From: Gammaproteobacteria bacterium
GTDB lineage: Bacteria; Pseudomonadota; Gammaproteobacteria; UBA5335; SLRW01
DNA length: 10,991 nucleotides
Assembly (NCBI GenBank): GCA_007134115.1
Contig: SLLK01000285.1
Span: 1-10,991, forward strand
Direction: 5' to 3'
This document shows, piece by piece, positions 1-6,509 of this stretch. Made by a program: the position numbers and the translations under genes. The notes under the pieces are model-generated. The model made no database searches, had not been told where the DNA came from, and worked only from the letters and a program-made list of their open reading frames with translations. Position 1 is the first letter of the stretch; every line of letters starts with the position of its first letter.

Positions 1-1166
1 AGCCCCCACCGCGTCTCCAGCCGCAGCCAGATTCCCGACAGCGTGTCGAAATCGGATTCCCGTGGCCACAAAACAAAGGGCTCGAGCTCGATGTAGAGCC
101 ACGGACGACCGACATTGCGGCGATATCGCGTGGCCAGCAGATAGTTATCTACCTGCGTCCGCGGGCGTGTAAACGCTTCGGCCTGTAAACGGGTATTCAC
201 GGCGGAGCGATCGCTAAGTCGGGTGGACACACTGACCCGCTGGCGCAGAAACCAGCCCAGCTCATCCTCAAAATTCTCCTCGCTCCACACCGCAAGCGAA
301 CTCACGCGAAACGCGCTGTCTTCGCCAAAGGGCCGGTCGAATTCAATCTGGCTGCGGCTTTCCAGACCTTCGGGGTATTGCCATGAGACCGTTTCCCCGA
401 TGCGCCACGACCAGGTATCGCCCAGCGGCCAGCGGTGTCTGTAACGCAACTGCACGAATGGCCTGACCCTGCTGCGTATACCGACATCCGCATCAATTTC
501 CATGTTGTCAGTGCCGCGCAGAACCGCGCGCAGACCAGCCTGAAAGCCGGTTTCATCCTCTTCTTCGGAGCTCGCCTGCGCCGCGGACGAAAAACGGTCG
601 CCCCGATCGTCACGCCGACTACGCAGGAACACTCTGGCCCGATCCTCCAGTCCCGGCAGTGCGATCTGGCCTGAAAAACCGGCATCCGTATCCGGCTCGC
701 CGTCATCACGGAGACGCTGCTCAAGGACAATGCTCAGGAAGGTGCCAGGGGTATCGCTGAAGGTGTCGCCGGGCGCGGTAAAAAAGCTGTCCACCCATTG
801 CGTGGGCTGGCACAGCGCCCGGGAAATCACCTGGTGGGTCCGGTCGCCCCAAGGCATTCGAGCGTCATCAATTTCTTTTTCCAGCTCGTCCTGATCGTCC
901 AGTGCGCAGGGGTCCCGCAACACATGGCGACTGCCGTCCTGACGAATGATCACGACATTACCGTCTTCATCGCGGTGCCAGCCGCCCTCGCGACCAACAA
1001 TCTCCGGCGCCAGCTGGGGTACCGGTTCGGCGATAAACACGGGGGGCGCCTCGTCCGCGGCTGCGGGCAACGCCGGGCAAAGCACCACCCAGACCAGCAA
1101 TGGCCACAACTGCCGACGACCACCTGCACGCTGTCCGCGCGCCGGAGCTGAGGTCACTGAATTCAT
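1..1166 (-). CDS. Secreted, probable outer-membrane beta-barrel protein, unknown function (partial, C-terminus off the left edge)
   Basis: An uninterrupted reading frame of about 388 codons starts with ATG at 1166 and leaves the window still open. It has a clear Sec signal peptide: an Arg-rich n-region (residues 1-19), a hydrophobic core around WPLLVWVVL, and a likely cleavage after Ala37 (PAAA before DEAPP). Cys30 is not in a lipobox, so it is not an obvious lipoprotein. Residues about 38-110 are charged and probably soluble. From about residue 130 onward, short segments alternate polar and hydrophobic/aromatic residues (for example RPFVQLRYRHRW, PWLYIELEPFVLW, GIWLRLETRW), separated by Asp/Glu/Arg-rich turns, as in an outer-membrane barrel. 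The last visible strand looks like a late or final one, so little may be missing. No strong ribosome site precedes the ATG; an in-frame GTG lies 18 nt upstream. I do not recognise the family. The barrel assignment is inference from residue pattern. Confidence 0.8.
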   Translation of the reverse strand, partial: MNSVTSAPARGQRAGGRRQLWPLLVWVVLCPALPAAADEAPPVFIAEPVPQLAPEIVGREGGWHRDEDGNVVIIRQDGSRHVLRDPCALDDQDELEKEIDDARMPWGDRTHQVISRALCQPTQWVDSFFTAPGDTFSDTPGTFLSIVLEQRLRDDGEPDTDAGFSGQIALPGLEDRARVFLRSRRDDRGDRFSSAAQASSEEEDETGFQAGLRAVLRGTDNMEIDADVGIRSRVRPFVQLRYRHRWPLGDTWSWRIGETVSWQYPEGLESRSQIEFDRPFGEDSAFRVSSLAVWSEENFEDELGWFLRQRVSVSTRLSDRSAVNTRLQAEAFTRPRTQVDNYLLATRYRRNVGRPWLYIELEPFVLWPRESDFDTLSGIWLRLETRWG

Positions 1167-1309
1167 TTTTGCCAGACCGTTCACGCAATGAATACTTCAT
1201 TTCCGGGGTCAGGAAGAACACAATACCCTGTGTGGTCTCAGGGACGGGGAGAAGCCCGGGCGCCAATGCCGGCACCACCGAACCCTAAGCAAATCCTGCA
1301 GCGAGCCCC
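1167..1309. promoter_or_regulatory. Divergent intergenic region between the barrel protein and the diguanylate cyclase
   Basis: This 143-nt gap must carry the promoters of both flanking genes, which point away from each other. I see no hexamer pair close to the sigma70 consensus on either strand. On the minus strand TATTGT (within the CAATACCC context near 1221-1230) is a possible -10 for the leftward gene, but lacks a convincing -35. A small inverted repeat, CCCTG with CAGGG separated by 8 nt, lies at 1230-1247 and could be an operator half-site pair. Its significance is unproven. Confidence 0.35.
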
Positions 1310-2887
1310 ATGATGAACGATCATACCCCGGCAGAGGCCAGCGTCCATCCCCGGGGCAGTTCACAGCCAGCACCCCGCTCAGAAAGACAGCATCTGGCGG
1401 GCATCCATTACCTGCCGCGCACGATTATCTACGCTTACAACGGGATCGTGTGGCCGGTGGTGCTCAATCACGGCGGCGCGGACCTGGTGTTCTGGGGCCT
1501 GTGGCTGGGGCTGCATTTCCTGTGGCCTCATCTGGCCTGGGTGCTGACCCGCTTCAGCACCAACCCCTTGCGCACCCAGCGAATGATGCTGCTTGGCGAA
1601 GCCGCAGTGGTCGGCTTCACCATTAACGAACTGGGTTTTATCGTATGGCACGGGTTTGCTGTCACCATCGCCCTGGTCGCCGCCACCATTGGCCTGGGCG
1701 CCGGCGCCCGTCTGCTCAGCATGGTCCTGGGCAGCCTCATCGCCGGCGCCCTCGGCTGGGGTCTGTGGCGCGGCTTCAGTTACTACGCCATGGCGCCGCT
1801 GGACATGCAGCTGGCCGGCGCGGCCGGTGGCGCCCTGCCCATCATCGTGATCACCTACGCCAGCGCGCGGGTCACCGAACACCTCCGCCGCGCGCGCCGG
1901 CACATGGAGAGTCGCTCCGATATTCTCGAAGCCCTCGTGGAAATGGGCATCAACCTGCGTGCGGGCGGGCAGGTGGACGAAATTGTCAGCCGCGCCCTGA
2001 AATTTTTGGCAGATTTGCTGCCCACCCGTGGCCTGGGTATTGTACTGCTCGACTGCCGCCGTCCGACCCTGGTCCACCACACCGCTTTCCACCGCATCGC
2101 CACCGGTCAGGCCCGCGACTTGCTGCACGCCTTGCTCGCGATACCGCCGGACGAACGTACCGGCATGCCCTGCCACGTCACTGTGCGGGGTGAGCAATGG
2201 CTGGCTTTGCCAATGAGCGCCCATCTCAGCCAGCTGGAAGGCTACCTGCTGGTGCAGGGTGAAATGCCGGGGAGCATGGATGCCAATGCCGCCTTCCTGT
2301 TCCTGGAGCAACTTGCCTCGGTGCTGGAGAGCACCCTGCTCAACACCCGACTGGAACGACTGGCGCGCACCGATCCGCTGACCGGGCTGCATAACCGGAG
2401 CTGTTTTGAGGAACAGCTGCAGCAGGCATTGACAAAACACAACAGCGCCGCCGCCACGCCGTTCTCGGTAGTCCAGCTCGACCTCAATGACCTCAAGTTG
2501 ATCAATGATCAATACGGGCACGAGGCTGGCGACCAGGCGATACTAACCACAGCGCAGGTGCTGGACAGGACCAGCCGCGAAACCGATGTGCTGGTGCGCA
2601 TGGGCGGCGACGAATTCGTCATCCTCGCCCACGACTGTGATTCAATTCAGGCCAGGCGCCTGCTTGAACGCCTGGAAAAGGCACTCGACGGGCTCCACGT
2701 CACGCTGAGCGAGCCTGACACCCGACCGCAGACAACTATCCCGCTGAGCCTGAGCATGGGCGCGGCCAGTACCGATGAAACGCCGGCCGACCAACTGCTC
2801 CAGCAGGCCGACCGCCGCATGTATGAGCACAAAAAGCGCTACCATGCGCAACGCGCCGATGGCGACCGTGCCCCGGGGAAAGGCTGA
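1310..2887 (+). CDS. Membrane diguanylate cyclase, MASE2-GAF-like-GGDEF
   Basis: Synthesises cyclic-di-GMP from two GTP at the inner membrane. Residues about 35-125 match the MASE2 sensor of AdrA-type cyclases: a hydrophobic block containing FLWPHLAW (70-77), then the NPLR element; further membrane segments reach about residue 186. Residues about 205-345 look like a GAF-type sensory domain (inference), followed by a short linker and a C-terminal GGDEF domain from about 350. The domain begins with TDPLTGLHNR (354-363). The metal-binding Asp391 lies in LDLNDLKLIND. The active-site motif GGDEF is intact at 432-436, preceded by Met rather than the common Arg/Tyr. RETD (423-426), five residues before it, is a complete RxxD inhibitory site, so product feedback is expected. 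The signal sensed is unknown. A second ATG follows immediately (1313); the ribosome site is weak. The gene stands alone and converges on the hydrolase at 3013. Confidence 0.9.
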   Translation: MMNDHTPAEASVHPRGSSQPAPRSERQHLAGIHYLPRTIIYAYNGIVWPVVLNHGGADLVFWGLWLGLHFLWPHLAWVLTRFSTNPLRTQRMMLLGEAAVVGFTINELGFIVWHGFAVTIALVAATIGLGAGARLLSMVLGSLIAGALGWGLWRGFSYYAMAPLDMQLAGAAGGALPIIVITYASARVTEHLRRARRHMESRSDILEALVEMGINLRAGGQVDEIVSRALKFLADLLPTRGLGIVLLDCRRPTLVHHTAFHRIATGQARDLLHALLAIPPDERTGMPCHVTVRGEQWLALPMSAHLSQLEGYLLVQGEMPGSMDANAAFLFLEQLASVLESTLLNTRLERLARTDPLTGLHNRSCFEEQLQQALTKHNSAAATPFSVVQLDLNDLKLINDQYGHEAGDQAILTTAQVLDRTSRETDVLVRMGGDEFVILAHDCDSIQARRLLERLEKALDGLHVTLSEPDTRPQTTIPLSLSMGAASTDETPADQLLQQADRRMYEHKKRYHAQRADGDRAPGKG

Positions 2888-2933
2888 TCCCTTCTTCGCG
2901 TCTCAGGCGTTACCAGAAGCTCAGCAGCAAGGC
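2881..2933 (+). repeat. Dispersed intergenic repeat, copy A
   Basis: This 53-nt stretch begins in the last codons of the diguanylate cyclase gene, overlaps its stop, and matches 6262-6314 in the same orientation at 43 of 53 positions by hand alignment without gaps. Shared blocks include AGGCTGATC, TCGCG, CTCAGGC, TCAGCA and CAAGGC. In this copy GCGTCT (2898-2903) can pair with AGACGC (2955-2960), enclosing a second stem GGCTG (2931-2935) with CAGCC (2950-2954), so the element may extend to 2960 as a folded 3' structure. It is probably a REP-like or terminator-like element; its family is not known to me. Confidence 0.6.
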
Positions 2934-2966
2934 TGCGGCTTTGAAAGCACAGCCAGACGCTGCAGG

Positions 2967-3016
2967 CTGAGCTGACTGGCAAACCCCCAAAGGGCGGGCC
3001 ACGCTGCTCAGCTCAT
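2967..3016. terminator. Possible bidirectional terminator between convergent genes
   Basis: TGAGCTG near 2967-2973 can pair with CAGCTCA near 3009-3015, enclosing a C-rich/G-rich core with CCCAAAGGG. The structure sits between the 3' ends of the diguanylate cyclase and of the leftward operon and overlaps the stop codon of the latter. There is no good T-tract on either strand, so this is at best a weak call based on position and symmetry. Confidence 0.25.
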
Positions 3017-4008
3017 TCAGCAAACGGGTCCAGCGCCTGTTGCGAGGGCATCAGGTGCACCTCGACACCATCCTTCCGCCCCTGCTGGAGCAAAAACCCC
3101 ATCGTCCGCTCAAAGTCATCGATGAGCCGCGGAAAGGGCACCAGGGGTCGGGTCAGCGGCCGGGTGAAATCGTCCCAATGCACCGGGATCACCCGCCGTG
3201 CATTCAGCGCTGTCACCGTTTCGTTCCAGTAATCAGCAAGATAATCATCATCCTGAGCACCCAGGCCGCCGACGCCAAGAAACACCACTTCGGCCTCCCG
3301 GGACGACAGCGCACCGGATTCAAAACCGGCGCTGCCCTGGAGCAGCATTGAGCGCCCGTGATGTTCGACCAGCACGGCATAGCTGCCACCCTCCAGATAT
3401 TCACCGACGCGCACCGGCGGTGACAACGGCTCGGTAATTTCACCCATCGCCTGACCGTGGGGCAGGTGCCGGGAAGGCATCATGGTCACACTGAAATCGC
3501 CCAGGCGCATTTCCCGGGGGCCGTTGACGACCATGATCTGCGACTCGGGCAGGCCGGCGCCACGCCCCACATTGGCCGTCGATTCCGAACCCACCAGCAT
3601 CGCGCCGGTCAGGCGGGCCACTTCAGGGGCATCCATCACGTGATCAAAGTGCGAATGCACGACCAGCACCGCGGCCAGTTCATCAATGCCCGCCTGCGCC
3701 AGATGCTTGCGGATGCGCGCCTCGTCAGGCGCGATACGCCCGAATATCAACCGCAACACGCCCGGGCGAGAGAAAAAGCCGTCAGTGAGAATCGCCGTCT
3801 CGCCGTCATCGAAAAGCAGCGTGCTCACACCCAGCCAGGTCACCCGTAATTCAGCGGCGTCATCCGCCTCGCGCTCCAGCATCAGTGCCTGCCAGGGCTC
3901 CAGTAACGGTCGGCTGTGCCATTGCCAGGTCAACCAGAGCGCAGCGATCAGCGCCAGGCTCAACAGCACCAGCAGTGCGCCGCCGATCCACCTGCGTGCT
4001 TCAGGCAA
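3013..4008 (-). CDS. Membrane-anchored MBL-fold metal-dependent hydrolase
   Basis: A metallo-beta-lactamase-fold protein with the zinc signature HSHFDH (His118, His120, Asp122, His123 from the start chosen here) and later candidate metal ligands His181 (PSRHLPHG) and His277 (VHWDDF). The order of motifs resembles the UlaG / PF12706 branch rather than true beta-lactamases. The N-terminus has an Arg pair followed by one strong hydrophobic helix (about residues 8-27), a probable signal anchor that leaves the catalytic domain in the periplasm; that topology is inference. Start: a TTG at 4008 has GGAGG eight nt upstream and overlaps the end of the preceding dehydrogenase gene by 8 nt, typical of translational coupling. 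ATG codons at 4035 and 4023 are in frame but lack a good ribosome site. With the TTG the protein is 331 residues. Substrate unknown; the context suggests it acts with the two dehydrogenases upstream. Confidence 0.8.
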   Translation of the reverse strand: MPEARRWIGGALLVLLSLALIAALWLTWQWHSRPLLEPWQALMLEREADDAAELRVTWLGVSTLLFDDGETAILTDGFFSRPGVLRLIFGRIAPDEARIRKHLAQAGIDELAAVLVVHSHFDHVMDAPEVARLTGAMLVGSESTANVGRGAGLPESQIMVVNGPREMRLGDFSVTMMPSRHLPHGQAMGEITEPLSPPVRVGEYLEGGSYAVLVEHHGRSMLLQGSAGFESGALSSREAEVVFLGVGGLGAQDDDYLADYWNETVTALNARRVIPVHWDDFTRPLTRPLVPFPRLIDDFERTMGFLLQQGRKDGVEVHLMPSQQALDPFAE

Positions 4009-4771
4009 TGGAGAAGCCTCCATCGATGGCAACATACTGCCCGGTCATGTGCCGCGACGCATCGCTGGCAAACAGGGCCACCACACCCTTGAGATCCTCA
4101 TCACCGCCCAGACGGCCCAGCGGGGTACGGCTGATCACATGCGAGCCGACCTCTTCCAGCACGCCGCTGGACATCCGTGACGGGAAAAAGCCCGGACACA
4201 GCGCATTGACATTGATGTTGTGCGGCCCCCACTCGGCGGCCAGTGCGCGGGTAAAATTGATCACCGCGCCCTTGCTGGTGTTGTAGGCAATGGTCTGCAT
4301 ACCCATGGACCCCTTGAGCCCGGCGATAGAGGCAATATTGATCACCTTGCCGCCGCCGTTGGGGATCATGCTCTGGCGGGCCACATGGCGGGTGAGGAAG
4401 AACAGCGAATCCACGTTCAGATTGAGCACCTTGTCCCAGGCGTGGTCCGGATAATCCTCGGCCGGCGCGCCCCACGTGGTACCCGCATTATTCACCAGAA
4501 TGTCCACCCGCCCGAAATGCGACAGTACGCGGTCCGCCATGGGCGCAATGGTCTCGCGATCGGACAGATCCCCGGCCACCGTCAGCACGTCGATACCCTG
4601 CTTTTCCAGATGCGCCTGCGCGGCATCCAGCTCGTGCTGCTTGCGTGCCGTCAGCGCCACTTTGGCGCCCAGTTCGCCCAGCGCTTCGGCCATTTGCAGT
4701 CCCAGTCCGCGCGAACCGCCAGTGATCAAGGCCACCCGACCACTCAGATCAAACAGATTCTTCACACTCAT
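4001..4771 (-). CDS. SDR-family oxidoreductase, NADP-type, gluconate 5-dehydrogenase-like
   Basis: A classical short-chain dehydrogenase/reductase of 256 residues, the usual length. Rossmann glycine motif TGGSRGLG at 17-24, NNAG at 94-97, catalytic Ser148, Tyr163 and Lys167 (YNTSK). The stretch after strand beta-2 reads TARK with a basic residue also in the glycine loop (Arg21), which in this family favours NADP(H). The segments YNTSKGAV, ALAAEWG, INVNALCPGFFPS and the C-terminal GQYVAIDGGF resemble gluconate 5-dehydrogenase / 3-oxoacyl-reductase-like SDRs, but the substrate cannot be read from sequence. Start: ATG at 4771 with GGGAG nine nt upstream; the ATG at 4780 abuts the ribosome site and a TTG at 4816 gives an unlikely Arg-rich extension. 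Second gene of the three-gene operon, 71 nt after the first dehydrogenase; its stop overlaps the start of the hydrolase gene. Confidence 0.88.
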   Translation of the reverse strand: MSVKNLFDLSGRVALITGGSRGLGLQMAEALGELGAKVALTARKQHELDAAQAHLEKQGIDVLTVAGDLSDRETIAPMADRVLSHFGRVDILVNNAGTTWGAPAEDYPDHAWDKVLNLNVDSLFFLTRHVARQSMIPNGGGKVINIASIAGLKGSMGMQTIAYNTSKGAVINFTRALAAEWGPHNINVNALCPGFFPSRMSSGVLEEVGSHVISRTPLGRLGGDEDLKGVVALFASDASRHMTGQYVAIDGGFSIA

Positions 4772-4842
4772 CACTACCATCTCCCGGTTCCGGTGCCGGC
4801 CGCCGCACTGAATCAACGCCGGCCGTGAAAAAACGATGCGCG

Positions 4843-5694
4843 TCAGCGCCCCGCCATGGTATCGAAAGGCTCTTTTTCCTGATCCGCAGCCTCGGCCCGG
4901 GCCTTGATCAACTGCTTGATCTTCTTGTGCGGGAAAATATAAAACTGCTCATCCTCGACCGCCTTGACCGTCATCTCGGCGATCTCCGCCGCGGACAGAC
5001 GACCATGGCTCACCGCGTGGCGCACCATCTCCTCACGACGTTTGCGGGTTTCGCTCATGGGCGCGGTATCGGCCAGTTCCGCCGGGCGGTTACGGTCCGC
5101 ATCGACGATAGCCGTGGGGAAAAAGGCCGGACACAGAACACTCACGCCCACATTGGCCTGCACGTCACGCAAATCCAGGGCCAGTGTTTCCGAGATTGCC
5201 ACTACCGCGTGTTTGCCCGCGTTATAGATACCGCCCCCCGGCGAGTTAACCCAGCCCGCAGCCGAGGCAGTATTCACCACATGGCCTTCATCCTGCTCGA
5301 TCATCATCGGCACAAACGCCTTGATCCCCCAGGCCACGCCGTACATGTTCACGCCGGTCACCCACACCCAGTCGGCTTCAGTGCATTCCCACAGCGGGCC
5401 ACCACTGCTCACCCCGGCATTGTTAAACACCAGATGCGCACCGCCGAAGGTATCAGCGGCCAGTTTCGCCAGCGCCTGCACCTCGGCCAGCTTCGACACG
5501 TCCAGCTTCATGGAGACACTGCGCGTACCCGGCACAGCCTCTTCCACCAGACGCTGCGTTTCCTGCATCCCGGGCTCATCCACATCACCCAGCACCAGGT
5601 GCATGCCACGTGCGGCGCAAACCAGCGCCAACTCACGCCCCAGGCCGCTGCCCCCGCCAGTGATTACCGCTACCTTGCCCTTGAGATTCTTCAT
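4843..5694 (-). CDS. SDR-family oxidoreductase, NAD-type
   Basis: A classical short-chain dehydrogenase/reductase of 283 residues. TGGGSGLG at 12-19, NNAG at 91-94, Ser144 in NTAS, and the catalytic pair Tyr157/Lys161 (YNAGK). The strand beta-2 end reads LGDVDE with Asp37 placed to bind the adenosine ribose, which predicts NAD(H), in contrast to the next gene. The C-terminal region (about 215-283) is charged, with many Lys, Arg and Glu, and longer than in minimal SDRs; the FYIFPHKKIKQLIKAR segment is typical of SDRs with a helical tail. Start ATG has GGGAG six nt upstream. It is the promoter-proximal gene of the leftward operon and follows a probable sigma70 promoter with an overlapping palindrome. 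The substrate is unknown; alcohols or acyl-chain intermediates are plausible, no more. Confidence 0.88.
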   Translation of the reverse strand: MKNLKGKVAVITGGGSGLGRELALVCAARGMHLVLGDVDEPGMQETQRLVEEAVPGTRSVSMKLDVSKLAEVQALAKLAADTFGGAHLVFNNAGVSSGGPLWECTEADWVWVTGVNMYGVAWGIKAFVPMMIEQDEGHVVNTASAAGWVNSPGGGIYNAGKHAVVAISETLALDLRDVQANVGVSVLCPAFFPTAIVDADRNRPAELADTAPMSETRKRREEMVRHAVSHGRLSAAEIAEMTVKAVEDEQFYIFPHKKIKQLIKARAEAADQEKEPFDTMAGR

Positions 5695-5773
5695 TGCTGG
5701 CTCCCGTTGAATACGTGCATCGAGTCTTTTTTGATCGGCGCAGAGCTTGCCGTCGCCGCGCGCGGCCGCTTAC

Positions 5774-5787
5774 CGAACGCTTGTTCG
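5774..5787. promoter_or_regulatory. Palindromic operator overlapping the operon transcription start
   Basis: CGAACGCTTGTTCG is a perfect 5-bp inverted repeat around a 4-nt centre. Its first base on the minus strand (5787) falls about where transcription from the promoter at 5794-5822 should begin, an ideal position for a repressor. The GAAC-N4-GTTC layout resembles sites bound by TetR-family regulators of lipid metabolism such as DesT, FabR and PsrA; that link is from memory of the families and is inference. No regulator gene lies in the window. Confidence 0.5.
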
Positions 5788-5793
5788 CCGGTC

Positions 5794-5822
5794 ATCATAC
5801 CTGCAACGCCGTGGCGTGGTAA
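5794..5822 (-). promoter_or_regulatory. Sigma70-like promoter of the SDR-SDR-hydrolase operon
   Basis: On the minus strand, TTACCA (5822-5817; 4 of 6 to TTGACA) and TATGAT (5799-5794; 5 of 6 to TATAAT) are separated by exactly 17 nt. The predicted start is near 5787, giving a leader of about 90 nt before the first dehydrogenase. Confidence 0.55.
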
Positions 5823-5859
5823 GAGTGCCGCCGGTTAGTCTGCCCCGCGCCAGGCAGGG

Positions 5860-5865
5860 TACAAT
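5860..5865 (+). promoter_or_regulatory. Possible -10 element of the DUF6164-like gene
   Basis: TACAAT (4-5 of 6 to consensus) lies 32 nt before the start codon in a GGTACAATCC context. No good -35 is seen 16-18 nt upstream, so an activator or a different spacing may be involved. The same GTACAAT string occurs upstream of epmB at 8201-8207. Confidence 0.35.
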
Positions 5866-5897
5866 CCAGGCACGATCATGTTGCGAGGAGGTACACC

Positions 5898-6263
5898 TTG
5901 GCCAAATTACTGCTCAATCTCCGGCATGTACCCGACGACGAAGCCGATGAGGTGCGCGCCCTTTTGCGCGAGGCGGACATCAAGTATTACGAAACACCGG
6001 CCAACCGCTGGGGTATCACGGCCGGCGGCATCTGGATCAGTGATGAAGCGCAGGCACCGCGCGCCCGGGAGTTATTCAAGACCTATCAGCGCCGCCGCGC
6101 GCGCCGGGCGCGTGCCGACTGGCTGCGCCGGCGCCGCGCCGGGCAAACCCCCGGTCTGATCGCCAGCTTGTTGGGAAACCCGTTGCAGACCACCGCCCTG
6201 CTGGCCATCATCGGCCTCATCGCCTGGATAAGCACGGTGCCCTTCATGCGCATGGGCAGCTAG
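5898..6263 (+). CDS. DUF6164-family small membrane protein
   Basis: A 121-residue protein whose N-terminus (AKLLLNLRHVPDDEADEVR, then YYETPANRWGITAGGIW) matches what I know of the DUF6164 family, a conserved but uncharacterised gammaproteobacterial group. Residues 1-65 form a small alpha/beta domain, residues 66-88 are very basic (Arg clusters), and residues about 95-116 form one hydrophobic helix (LLAIIGLIAWI). The layout suggests a cytoplasmic domain tethered by a C-terminal membrane anchor, with the basic stretch next to the membrane. Start: TTG at 5898 with AGGAGG six nt upstream, a near-perfect ribosome site; no ATG is available in this frame nearby. The gene is divergent from the SDR operon and its stop is followed at once by a dispersed repeat. 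Function unknown. Confidence 0.85.
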   Translation: MAKLLLNLRHVPDDEADEVRALLREADIKYYETPANRWGITAGGIWISDEAQAPRARELFKTYQRRRARRARADWLRRRRAGQTPGLIASLLGNPLQTTALLAIIGLIAWISTVPFMRMGS

Positions 6264-6318
6264 GCTGATCAATTCGTCGCGCCTCAGGCTTTGCCGGAAA
6301 GTCAGCATCAAGGCGCGA
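6262..6318 (+). repeat. Dispersed intergenic repeat, copy B, with hairpin
   Basis: Second copy of the element at 2881-2933, again starting at the 3' end of a plus-strand gene (overlapping its TAG). Here TCGCGCCT (6277-6284) is perfectly complementary to AGGCGCGA (6311-6318), forming an 8-bp stem around a 26-nt loop. No T-tract follows, so it is not a standard intrinsic terminator. A mobile-derived palindromic repeat or an mRNA 3'-stabilising structure are both possible. Confidence 0.6.
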
Positions 6319-6375
6319 ATCAACCATCAGCGACCCACCCATTTCATCTGCGCCCGGTCTCCTCCCGGACGCGCG

Positions 6376-6470
6376 CTCTGTGGTTCACAATCAGCCACCC
6401 TGTCGGCAACCTCAAATCACAAAGTCCACCTCGGAATTCACAGAGACTTTTTTCGGTGACTTCGGTGTAT
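6376..6470. repeat. Repeat-like non-coding sequence between DUF6164 gene and epmA
   Basis: CTCTGTG (6376-6382) is inverted as CACAGAG at 6439-6445, and TTCGGTG occurs twice with a 9-nt period (6452-6458 and 6461-6467). In the minus-strand direction this reads as CACCGAAG/TCACCGAAAA followed by CTCTGTGAATTC, resembling low-complexity CTCTGTG/ACCGAAG-type intergenic sequence found in many environmental bacterial genomes. No credible gene is present here. Confidence 0.35.
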
Positions 6471-6509
6471 TCCCGGGGCCGCGAGCAGCTATCACGTTCA
6501 AGTGCGCGC

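Noticed and set aside
302..730. Open frames on both strands in the left-edge region
   Set aside because: The minus-strand frame open from 1166 to the window edge has a signal peptide and consistent composition; the shorter frames are its shadows.
1379..2521. A 380-codon open frame on the minus strand
   Set aside because: It is antisense to the diguanylate cyclase, rich in Gln, His, Ala and Gly without any motif, and is an effect of GC-rich codon use.
4795..4823. Inverted GCCGGC pair between the two SDR genes
   Set aside because: GCCGGC is self-complementary and common in GC-rich DNA; a 6-bp stem without T-run or conservation evidence is not enough to call.
4825..5838. A 337-codon open frame on the plus strand
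   Set aside because: It lies opposite an SDR gene with all catalytic motifs, and its product is His/Arg-rich with no recognisable domain.
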